Source: JAGNRR01 sp964409905
Lineage (GTDB): Bacteria > Bacteroidota > Bacteroidia > Chitinophagales > Chitinophagaceae
DNA length: 64,000 nucleotides
Direction: 5' to 3'
Assembly: GCA_964409905.1 (NCBI GenBank)
Contig: CAYPET010000007.1
Location: 1-64,000, forward strand
The position numbers and the translations under genes were made by a program. Below are positions 8,603 through 16,429 of this stretch, in pieces. Within the stretch, counting starts at the first letter, position 1. Every line of letters starts with the position of its first letter. The notes below the pieces were generated by a model. The model was not told where the DNA came from. It ran no database searches and saw nothing but the letters and a program-made list of their open reading frames with translations.

Positions 8603-10831
8603 ATGAAAAAAATTTTATTATTAAAAGTTGCAGTGATTTGTTTTGGTATAAGCAAAGCACAAATCATTGTGAATAATAACGCAGTTGCAACAAGTTTGGC
8701 CAATCGTCTGATTGGTGCAGGGGTAAACGTTGCTAATGCTACCTTGAATTGTCCTCCTTTGGCCTCTGGTGATTTTTTTGCAACCAATTCCAATCTTGGT
8801 TTAGACAGTGGGATTGTATTAACAACCGGTACTGCCGACTCTACAAGTCCTTTTACCGGAATCAATGGTCCCGCCAATGGGCCATCTTTTGGTCATGGTG
8901 CACCAGGTGATCCTGATTTGACTTTGTTGTGCGGTCAACAAACGAATGATGCCTGTATTCTTGAATTTGATTTTGAAACTACCGGAGACTCTGTAAAGTT
9001 TAATTACGTTTTTGGCTCTAGTGAGTATCCTTCATTTACTTGTACAAATTACAATGATGTTTTTGGTTTTTTTGTAAGTGGCCCGGGTATAGCCGGACCA
9101 TTTTCGAATGGTGCAATCAATATAGCAACTGTTCCCGGAAGCAGCGGGACTTGTCCTGTGGGCGTTAGCACAATATATTGTCCAAATAATCCCGGATGTT
9201 GCAATACAACGAATACGAATTGTTTTAATCTAACTGCAGGCTGTACAATGTTTAATGCTGCTAATAATACCTGTAATTACTTTGTTTGTAATGCAAATGG
9301 CACTACTGTAAACTATCAGGGTTTTACCACTGTGTTGCGCGCCGAGGCACAAATTCAACCATGTCAAGTGTACCATTTCAAATTGGCTATTGCCGATGCA
9401 TTTGATGATATCCTAGACTCAGGTATCATGCTGGAGGCTGGTAGTTTTACCTCAAATAGTGTTGGACTCAATCTTGACACTGCCTTGCTATCCGCAAATG
9501 GCAATCCAGTATTGATAGAAGGTTGCGATTCTTTGTATATCGATATTAATATTCAAAAGTATGGTGTCAATACTTTTGATACTGTTCGTTTTACAATTCA
9601 AGGGTCTGCAATCAATAATATTGATTATAATTTCCTTCCTAATTATATAGTTTTCTCACCAAACCCGAATGACACAGTTAGAAGAATAGCAATAGGAGCA
9701 TTGAAAGATAATATTCCTGAGGGTACAGAAACCATTGTAATTTATCTGCAAAACTTTTGCTCGACATCATTAGTTGATAGTTTGACTATCGAAATAATTG
9801 ATTCGTTGGGTGCTGATTTTTTCATTTCGAATAATGGTCCTGGTACACAATTTGACTCAGTCTGCTTGGGGACATCCTTTATATTTTCACCCATTGTCTT
9901 TCCTATACAAGGCGTAGGGCCTTTAACCTATAGTTGGGACTTTGGAGATGGCACTACTGTTACGGGTGCCGGGCCGGTAAATCAGGTACACGCCTATTCG
10001 GCCATTGGGACTTATGTTGTCCAGCTTTTTGTTTCAGATTCGACCGGGTGTACTGATTCGGCACGAAAGGTAGTATTTGTGGATGAACCCGCCTATGTGC
10101 AACTCTCGGCATCACCATTGAGTATTTGTACAGGCGAACCAGTGCAGTTTTACGATTCAATTGCCCCGCACACATATAATTGGTTCTATGATTTTGATGA
10201 CGGCGTTCTGCTGGATTCTTTGCGAAACCCTAAACATGTTTTTGATGCACCTGGGGTGTATAATGTTAGTCTTCGTGGTGATTATTTGGTTTGTCCTGAT
10301 GAAGTAAAAACCGTCACTATTAATGTAAATGAATACCCATTAATCAACTTGGGTGAAGATAAAACCTTCTGTCCCGGAGTAGACTCGGCTGTCACACTGC
10401 GCAATCTTGAAAATCCGAATGAAATATTGACTTGGAGCACCGGGGTGTCCGCAGCTTCAATAGCTGTGAGTCAAACGGGCAGGTATTGGGCTGCAGTTGA
10501 CAATAATGGTTGTGCAGGTACTGATAGTATTTGGGTAAAGCGTGATTGCTACCTAAATATTCCCAATTCATTTTCACCCAATGGTGATGGCTTGAATGAT
10601 TATTTTATTCCGCGACAAATGCTAAGTAGTGGTATTATTGAATTTGATATGAAAATAATGAATCGCTGGGGCGAGCTTATATTCAACACCACCGAAATAA
10701 ACGGAAGAGGTTGGGATGGTGAATTTGGCGGCCAGGATCAACCAAACGGTGTTTATGTATATCTTATTACGGTGCGTTGGAGAAATGGCTTTCAGAATAC
10801 CTTTAATGGTAACGTGACGTTGTTGAGATAG
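8603..10831 (+). CDS. Large T9SS surface protein: choice-of-anchor L, PKD domains, gliding-type C-terminus
   Basis: 742-aa secreted protein. Order: signal peptide (1-19), a choice-of-anchor-L-like domain (about 25-285) rich in Cys near 180-225, a Calx-beta-like strand region (about 295-400), two PKD-like domains (YSWDFGDGTTVTG near 448 and YDFDDGVLLD near 530), and a gliding-motility-associated C-terminal domain (IPNSFSPNGDGLNDYF near 652, ending RNGFQNTFNGNVTLLR). That last domain is the type-B T9SS sorting signal, so the protein is exported to the cell surface. PKD repeats suggest adhesion or polymer binding; the ligand is not predictable. It is monocistronic, with a hairpin terminator just after the stop. 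Confidence 0.9.
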   Translation: MKKILLLKVAVICFGISKAQIIVNNNAVATSLANRLIGAGVNVANATLNCPPLASGDFFATNSNLGLDSGIVLTTGTADSTSPFTGINGPANGPSFGHGAPGDPDLTLLCGQQTNDACILEFDFETTGDSVKFNYVFGSSEYPSFTCTNYNDVFGFFVSGPGIAGPFSNGAINIATVPGSSGTCPVGVSTIYCPNNPGCCNTTNTNCFNLTAGCTMFNAANNTCNYFVCNANGTTVNYQGFTTVLRAEAQIQPCQVYHFKLAIADAFDDILDSGIMLEAGSFTSNSVGLNLDTALLSANGNPVLIEGCDSLYIDINIQKYGVNTFDTVRFTIQGSAINNIDYNFLPNYIVFSPNPNDTVRRIAIGALKDNIPEGTETIVIYLQNFCSTSLVDSLTIEIIDSLGADFFISNNGPGTQFDSVCLGTSFIFSPIVFPIQGVGPLTYSWDFGDGTTVTGAGPVNQVHAYSAIGTYVVQLFVSDSTGCTDSARKVVFVDEPAYVQLSASPLSICTGEPVQFYDSIAPHTYNWFYDFDDGVLLDSLRNPKHVFDAPGVYNVSLRGDYLVCPDEVKTVTINVNEYPLINLGEDKTFCPGVDSAVTLRNLENPNEILTWSTGVSAASIAVSQTGRYWAAVDNNGCAGTDSIWVKRDCYLNIPNSFSPNGDGLNDYFIPRQMLSSGIIEFDMKIMNRWGELIFNTTEINGRGWDGEFGGQDQPNGVYVYLITVRWRNGFQNTFNGNVTLLR

Positions 10832-10849
10832 GGATTTTATTTCTTTTCA

Positions 10850-10880
10850 AAAGACGACCATTATAGGTCGTCTTTTTTTA
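10850..10880. terminator. Bidirectional terminator between convergent genes
   Basis: A perfect 10-bp inverted repeat (AAAGACGACC at 10850-10859 and GGTCGTCTTT at 10866-10875, 6-base loop) is followed on the plus strand by a T run to 10879 and preceded by a shorter A run on the other strand. It ends the adhesin transcript and can also stop the convergent thioredoxin-like gene, whose stop codon (10878-10880) touches the T run. Confidence 0.85.
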
Positions 10881-11432
10881 TTTCCATTTTATACTGCAAC
10901 CAATTCCCTGATGCTGTGTAGCAGGAGGTTTTTCACTATTTAGTAATTTGTTCATAGCATTTACTAAATCTTCACCATTGCAAGGTATCGTATTTCCCGG
11001 CCTTGAATTATCAATTTGTCCATGATAAAACAATTTAAGTTGTTTGTCATACAAAAAGATATCTGGCGTACAAGTAGCTTGGTAGGCTTTGGCTACATCT
11101 TGTGCTTCATCGTATAGATACGGAAAAATATAGGACTCTTCTTGAGCAACTTGATGCATTGCTTCAGGTCCATCTTCAGGATACTGTTTTGCATCATTGC
11201 TACTTATACCGATAAATGCAATTCCTTTTGGTATATATATATTAGCCAATGAAGAAATAGTATTGTTGATATGTTTTACGAAAGGACAATGATTACACAA
11301 AAACATAATGACAGTGCCATTTACTCCCTTTTGCTTTTCTAATGTAATTAGTTTGTTGGAAATGGTGTCGATTAACGCAAAGTTTGGCGCAACTGTTCCC
11401 AATGCTATATGTTGTGTCTCGGTGCGTGCCAT
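10878..11432 (-). CDS. Thioredoxin-fold AhpC/TSA-like protein
   Basis: 184-aa cytoplasmic-looking protein of the peroxiredoxin-like branch of the thioredoxin fold. It starts APNFALIDTISNKLITL, has the redox motif CNHCPFV (CxxC) after strand beta1 at about residue 46, and the cis-Pro region (ATCTPDIFLYD). Proteins of this type in Bacteroidota are usually annotated as thioredoxin family proteins; the partner and physiological role are unknown. No signal peptide is visible. It is 3 bases downstream of the GT-C membrane protein, on one transcript. Its stop lies inside the T run of the shared terminator. Confidence 0.8.
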   Translation of the reverse strand: MARTETQHIALGTVAPNFALIDTISNKLITLEKQKGVNGTVIMFLCNHCPFVKHINNTISSLANIYIPKGIAFIGISSNDAKQYPEDGPEAMHQVAQEESYIFPYLYDEAQDVAKAYQATCTPDIFLYDKQLKLFYHGQIDNSRPGNTIPCNGEDLVNAMNKLLNSEKPPATQHQGIGCSIKWK

Positions 11433-11435
11433 TGG

Positions 11436-12815
11436 TTATTTTTTCTTGTAAATAGAAATATCTTCTTTTGCATTTAGTAAAGCATAATCAGCATAAGCCA
11501 CCAATTCACCATTAAAACCAAGCAAATAATCTGGTTTTTCTTTTACATTAAATTCCTTTTCATACGGCAATAATTCAATTTGATGCAAACCTCTGGAGTT
11601 GATATAGTAACTGGATGTTGGATGTAACAACCAATGTGTTTTAAGGCTGACTCTTTGTTGGTTCATTTCAGCTAACAAATAGATTTGTTGTTTCGTATAA
11701 CGATCATAATGCCATTCAATCACACTGTTGAGTCGATACGCATTTATCATATTGATTGAGAAAATTGTCGTCAAGAACATAGGGATTAACCAGTCTAATG
11801 AATATGTTTTCTTTTCTTGCCAAAAGATGCCGAGAAGCATAGCTATTAGGGGAACATAAATGGTCGTTTTTCTTTCAGAAGGAAATTGAATATCAAGAAT
11901 CAGGTAAGCTCCATACAAGGATATAAATAATAATATCAATGACAATCCAAAAAAAGAAGCTTTCGACATTCGTATTGATAGCACGAGAATGATAATAAAC
12001 GCAGATAGCAATGCTATGGTCACATAGTACACAGTCTGCGGCCCAAAATAATTATTAAATCCAAGGCTTTGTGATACAAAACTGCTTATGGAGCCATAAA
12101 TATTATTTACACCATATTCAAATTCTCCAAATTGTGAGAGGTATTGAATAGGGCGTAGTAATAAAAATAAAGATGCTATCCCAAAAATTAACGGAGCAAT
12201 AATAGCATGTGAAGTCAGTCTTTTTTGTCGAAGCAAATAAAGCCAAAGAGCAAAAGAATATACCGGCAACAAAATCAGATTGGTTAGTAGCGCGAGTGCT
12301 GCTAAAAGTAGTAATGCAAACGCCATATAGATATTAACTGCTTTTTGATAATGTAAAAAGCGATACAGGAAAACTAAGGCGGAGAAATGAAAAAACATAC
12401 TCAGGCCATAACCTCTGCAAAGACTAAAAAAATCCAGCACATATGGATTTAGAAACAAAAAAACAAGCAATATCCATCGTGCACCTGTTTTTGTTAAATC
12501 GTTGAATAGGAAGCAATAACCAATCAGCGATAATCCCAAAAATGCAAGCACATTTGGAAGTCGCATGGCTAAGTCACTCAGCCCCAATACACCAATTGAT
12601 AACTGATAAAGTATTGTATTCAATATATGATTATTCGCACTATGCCAGATGCCGGGATCAGTAAACAAATCAATGATGCTACTTGTATGAAAGTAATTAT
12701 AGGTAGCACTTTCGTCATGTGTAAATGAGATAAAAGCAGCTTTGTAGGTTACCAGAATACCTAGTATAATAGCCAACAAGAGGAAGGCTTTTTTCTGATA
12801 GTTTAGTTTACCCAA
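11436..12815 (-). CDS. GT-C type membrane glycosyltransferase-like protein (family 39-like)
   Basis: 459 aa with about ten hydrophobic segments. The first periplasmic loop carries the acidic motif FTHDESATYNYF followed by NNHILNTILYQ and GLSDLAMRLPNVLAF, the layout typical of ArnT/PMT-like (GT39/GT83) transferases that use lipid-linked sugar donors. The C-terminal 90 residues form a soluble tail. Acceptor and donor cannot be read from the sequence. It is 12 bases downstream of the aldehyde dehydrogenase and 3 bases upstream of the thioredoxin-like gene, so it is part of a mixed operon. Confidence 0.72.
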   Translation of the reverse strand: MGKLNYQKKAFLLLAIILGILVTYKAAFISFTHDESATYNYFHTSSIIDLFTDPGIWHSANNHILNTILYQLSIGVLGLSDLAMRLPNVLAFLGLSLIGYCFLFNDLTKTGARWILLVFLFLNPYVLDFFSLCRGYGLSMFFHFSALVFLYRFLHYQKAVNIYMAFALLLLAALALLTNLILLPVYSFALWLYLLRQKRLTSHAIIAPLIFGIASLFLLLRPIQYLSQFGEFEYGVNNIYGSISSFVSQSLGFNNYFGPQTVYYVTIALLSAFIIILVLSIRMSKASFFGLSLILLFISLYGAYLILDIQFPSERKTTIYVPLIAMLLGIFWQEKKTYSLDWLIPMFLTTIFSINMINAYRLNSVIEWHYDRYTKQQIYLLAEMNQQRVSLKTHWLLHPTSSYYINSRGLHQIELLPYEKEFNVKEKPDYLLGFNGELVAYADYALLNAKEDISIYKKK

Positions 12816-12827
12816 AGGAGTCCTCTA

Positions 12828-14354
12828 TTAAAACTCAAACTTTATACCCTGTGCCAATGGCAATTCCGTAGTATAGTTTATTGTATTCGTTTGACGTCGC
12901 ATGTACACTTTCCAGGCATCACTGCCACTTTCTCTTCCACCGCCGGTGTCTTTTTCGCCACCAAATGCGCCGCCAATTTCAGCACCGCTAGTGCCTATAT
13001 TAACATTGGCAATGCCGCAATCACTTCCGGCATGTGATAAGAACAGTTCTGCTTGTCGCAGGTTGTTGGTCATAATAGCCGATGATAAACCTTGTGGCAC
13101 ACCATTTTGCATAGCTATGGCTTCTTCAATTGTTTTGTACTTCATGATGTACAGTATTGGGGCAAAGGTTTCGTGCTGAACAATTTCCATCTCATTTTTT
13201 GCCTCAATAATGCACGGTTTTACATAACATCCGCTGCTATATGCTCTACCTTTTAATACACCACCTTCTACAACAATTTTTCCTCCGCTTGCTTTAGCCT
13301 GTTCAATAGCATTAAGGTATTGCTGCACCGCATCTTTATCTATTAAAGGACCCATATGATTTTTTTGATCGAGGGGATCTCCAATTTTTATTTGCTTATA
13401 TGCATTGGCCAAGGCAGTTTTTACTTTGTTGTACACTTTTTCGTGTATAATTAACCTGCGGGTAGAGGTACATCGCTGGCCGGCAGTACCCACAGCCCCA
13501 AAAACAGCACCGACAATTGTCATGTCCAAGTCGGCATTTTCGGTAACAATGATGGCGTTATTTCCTCCCAGTTCTAATAAACTTTTTCCCAATCGCGCAC
13601 CAACAGCAGCCCCAACGGCTCTGCCCATACGGATGCTCCCAGTTGCTGAAATCAGTGCTATTCGTTTATCATGGCTCATCCATTCACCAATTTCACGATC
13701 ACCATTTATTAGGCAACTCACTCCTTCGGGTACGCCATTTTTCTTGAAGACTGCTGCGGTTATTTTTTGGCAGGCAATGGCTGTAAGAGAAACTTTTTCT
13801 GAAGGCTTCCAAACACATACATCACCACAAACCCAGGCTAGTGCAGTATTCCAGCACCAAACAGCCACCGGAAAATTAAAAGCAGATATGATACCCACAA
13901 TCCCGAGTGGATGATATTGTTCATACATCCGGTGCCCTGGTCTTTCGCTATGCATGGTGAGGCCATGTAGCTGTCGGCTAAGCCCAACGGCAAAGTCGCA
14001 GATGTCTATCATTTCTTGTACTTCACCCATACCTTCTTGCAAACTTTTGCCCATTTCATAACTCACCAGTTTGCCTAAAGATTCTTTATTTTCTCTGAGT
14101 TGCTCACCTAACTGCCGAATCACTTCGCCGCGCTTAGGTGCCGGCCATAGTCGCCACTCTTGAAAAGCTTGTTGCGCTTTAGTGAGTACAGCGTCATAAT
14201 CTGCCTGACGGGTGGCAAAAACAGAAGCAATTAATTTCCCATCAGTAGGGGAGTAACTTTCAATTGTATGTTGCTTCGATTGGTACCATTTTTGACCTGT
14301 AGAAGTGCCGCTATTTAGAGTTGATAAATTTAGTTTTTTTAGTAAAGCTTGCAT
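12828..14354 (-). CDS. ALDH7-type aldehyde dehydrogenase (aminoadipate-semialdehyde type)
   Basis: 508 aa from the ATG at 14354; a TTG 14 codons upstream is in frame but adds an unlikely extension. It is an NAD(P)-dependent aldehyde dehydrogenase with the catalytic Glu in LLELGGNNAI and the catalytic Cys in GTAGQRCTSTRR. The segments HPLGIVGIISAFNFPVAV and GAEIGGAFGGEKDTGGGRESG match the antiquitin (ALDH7A1) subgroup, which oxidises alpha-aminoadipate semialdehyde in lysine catabolism. No other lysine-degradation gene is next to it, so the substrate is inferred only from the subgroup. It heads a string of minus-strand genes together with the GT-C protein. Confidence 0.88.
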   Translation of the reverse strand: MQALLKKLNLSTLNSGTSTGQKWYQSKQHTIESYSPTDGKLIASVFATRQADYDAVLTKAQQAFQEWRLWPAPKRGEVIRQLGEQLRENKESLGKLVSYEMGKSLQEGMGEVQEMIDICDFAVGLSRQLHGLTMHSERPGHRMYEQYHPLGIVGIISAFNFPVAVWCWNTALAWVCGDVCVWKPSEKVSLTAIACQKITAAVFKKNGVPEGVSCLINGDREIGEWMSHDKRIALISATGSIRMGRAVGAAVGARLGKSLLELGGNNAIIVTENADLDMTIVGAVFGAVGTAGQRCTSTRRLIIHEKVYNKVKTALANAYKQIKIGDPLDQKNHMGPLIDKDAVQQYLNAIEQAKASGGKIVVEGGVLKGRAYSSGCYVKPCIIEAKNEMEIVQHETFAPILYIMKYKTIEEAIAMQNGVPQGLSSAIMTNNLRQAELFLSHAGSDCGIANVNIGTSGAEIGGAFGGEKDTGGGRESGSDAWKVYMRRQTNTINYTTELPLAQGIKFEF

Positions 14355-14443
14355 GGAAATAAGTGTTTGCCTGCAATTTAAGGCATTTCTTCCCAAGCCT
14401 TGAGTTGATAGTAGATATTTTTAATAACAAGTAAAATGACGTA

Positions 14444-15055
14444 TTATTTTATTGTGCATTTCATGACGTTTCGTTGGCCTAGTTTGCCAATAAATTCATC
14501 ACCAATGCTGATAGGTCCGACGCCGGCCGGAGTGCCCGTGAAAATATAATCACCAATATTTAATGTAAAAAATTTTGATACATAAACTATTATATCATCT
14601 ATGTTGTGCATCATAAGCTCAGTATTGCCAGACTGCACAACTTGTCCATTTTTCTCTAATTCGTAATTAATATGTCCGTTTTGTTGCACTTCATGAATAG
14701 GCACAAATTCTCCTACAACTGCGCTATGATCAAAAGCTTTTGCTTTTTCCCAAGGCAAGCCTTTTGTTTTACATTTATCTTGAATGTCCCGTGCAGTGAA
14801 GTCTATCCCAACGGTAACTTCTGCATAGAAATCTTTTGTGAATTTTGGTTTTACATGCCGTCCATTATTGCAAATCCGATAAACCAATTCTCCTTCGAAA
14901 TGAATATCGTTGGAAAAGTCTGGGTAGTAAAAATCTTTACCATCGCGCAGTAAGGCTGTTTGTGGTTTGAAAAATACAACTGGTTCATAAGGCACTTCGT
15001 TACCAAGTTCTTTGGCATGCGCCACATAATTTCTTCCGATGCAAATGATTTTCAT
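14444..15055 (-). CDS. Short fumarylacetoacetate hydrolase (FAH) family protein
   Basis: 203-aa single-domain FAH-fold enzyme. Metal-binding acids are visible in HFEGELVYRI and in the VTVGIDFTARDIQDK segment, with the loop YIFTGTPAGVGPI near the C-terminus. Short FAH proteins cleave carbon-carbon bonds in acylpyruvates or act as oxaloacetate decarboxylases/tautomerases; I cannot choose between these. The stop of pth lies 15 bases upstream, suggesting cotranscription. Confidence 0.88.
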   Translation of the reverse strand: MKIICIGRNYVAHAKELGNEVPYEPVVFFKPQTALLRDGKDFYYPDFSNDIHFEGELVYRICNNGRHVKPKFTKDFYAEVTVGIDFTARDIQDKCKTKGLPWEKAKAFDHSAVVGEFVPIHEVQQNGHINYELEKNGQVVQSGNTELMMHNIDDIIVYVSKFFTLNIGDYIFTGTPAGVGPISIGDEFIGKLGQRNVMKCTIK

Positions 15056-15070
15056 TTTTACTTATTTTTT

Positions 15071-15691
15071 TTAGGGATTATCTTCTGATTGTGTTTTGTT
15101 TGTTGAGCTTTCAGCATCCGGCTTTATTTTTTTATTATTAAAAATATTCATCGTGCGCTCTAGTCCTAGACTGACAAAACTTTCAATAATATCAATACTT
15201 TGACTTATTTTTTTCTGTACAAGTGGAATTTCTTTTTCATCCCATTTGCCCAACACAAAATCAACCTGTCGGCCACGAGAAAAATCGTTCCCAATACCAA
15301 ATCGTAGGCGAGGATATTGCTGCGTTTGTAAATGTTCCTCTATACTTTTTAAACCATTATGCCCGCCGGCACTGCCTTTTTCTTTTAGTTTCTGCGTATC
15401 CAAGGGGAAGGCAATATCGTCTGTAATGACTAATAGCCGTTCTATCGGTATTTTTTCCTTTTGTAACCAATACTGAACAGCTTTGCCGCTGAGATTCATA
15501 TAGGTTGAGGGTTTTAACAATAGTAAGGTTCTTCCTTTGTATTTTACTGTGCAAATATCTCCTAAGCGATCTGACTTGAATTGTGCTTGATGCTTAATAG
15601 CGAAAAGATCCACGACATCAAATCCAATGTTGTGTCTGGTATCAAAATATTCGCCACCGATATTGCCTAAACCTACAATCAGAAATTTCAC
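15071..15691 (-). CDS. pth: Peptidyl-tRNA hydrolase
   Basis: 206 aa; frees tRNA from peptidyl-tRNA that has dropped off the ribosome. The family signatures are complete: GLGNIGGEYFDTRHNIGFDVVD with the catalytic His in RHNIG (residue 20), KPSTYMNLSGKAV, and the Asp-containing ITDDIAFPL, followed by KGSAGGHNGLKSIE. The C-terminus carries a roughly 20-residue polar tail (KPDAESSTNKTQSEDNP) beyond the catalytic domain. It lies 21 bases after the secreted protein gene at 15713 and 15 bases before the FAH gene. Confidence 0.96.
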   Translation of the reverse strand: MKFLIVGLGNIGGEYFDTRHNIGFDVVDLFAIKHQAQFKSDRLGDICTVKYKGRTLLLLKPSTYMNLSGKAVQYWLQKEKIPIERLLVITDDIAFPLDTQKLKEKGSAGGHNGLKSIEEHLQTQQYPRLRFGIGNDFSRGRQVDFVLGKWDEKEIPLVQKKISQSIDIIESFVSLGLERTMNIFNNKKIKPDAESSTNKTQSEDNP

Positions 15692-15712
15692 TCTGCGAAA
15701 ATACCAATCATA

Positions 15713-16336
15713 TTATTTGCCTTCCAACTCTTTCTTGGTTACAATTTTATAATTTTTTGGAATGACAAATTCTTCAGAACCTACGTTACGGACTTCTACT
15801 TTTTCTGCTATGAAACGCATGCTGGAGTTGCCATTATCCATAGAGAACTCTAATGGTACACCGTTAAGATTAGGAAACATGGTTAAAAACTGGGTATCCT
15901 CTGGACGTAAATCGAAGGTGATAGATAAGTCTGCCTTCTTTCCATCGCGATAAGTCACTTTGCCTTTGGAAGCATTATAACCAGCAATGGTAATTTTGTT
16001 TTTTTGAAAATCATAAGTTGCCCCCTCAAATTGTCTGTTTGCATCTTTTACTTCGGCGGCGGTGAGCATGAGCGCGTAGGGCGTGCCTTGCACAACCTTT
16101 AACGTTGCCGAGGTGCCTTCCTTACCATTATAAATGGTAATGTTCTCATATCCGTTATTCAGTTTTAGGTATCGCTTTATGTAGGACCCTTTCACGTAAA
16201 CAATATAAGTGCCAATATTACTAGAATTACCGTCTGTTTGTACGTTATAGGTAATGATGCCTTCAGAAAAAAAACGTTGACTTTTGGCGACTTGGAAAGT
16301 GAACAAAAAAATCAACAATGTATATAGATATTTCAT
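15713..16336 (-). CDS. Secreted protein of unknown function
   Basis: 207 aa with a signal peptide (YLYTLLIFLFTFQVAKS). The mature protein looks all-beta, beginning EGIITYNVQTDG, with repeated KGSYIKRYLKLNNGYENI-type strands resembling Bacteroidota proteins that carry a DUF4412-like fold; I regard that as a resemblance only. It has no T9SS domain and no lipobox, so it is probably periplasmic or a LolA/LolB-like envelope protein. Cotranscription with pth (21 bases downstream) is plausible. Confidence 0.6.
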   Translation of the reverse strand: MKYLYTLLIFLFTFQVAKSQRFFSEGIITYNVQTDGNSSNIGTYIVYVKGSYIKRYLKLNNGYENITIYNGKEGTSATLKVVQGTPYALMLTAAEVKDANRQFEGATYDFQKNKITIAGYNASKGKVTYRDGKKADLSITFDLRPEDTQFLTMFPNLNGVPLEFSMDNGNSSMRFIAEKVEVRNVGSEEFVIPKNYKIVTKKELEGK

Positions 16337-16429
16337 AACTCGTTGCTGCTACTTCTGACTAGTAAGAATAAAGTTAGTTTAATCAAAGCAGAATACCCAA
16401 GGCAGCGTATATTGATAACATTCTACTAA

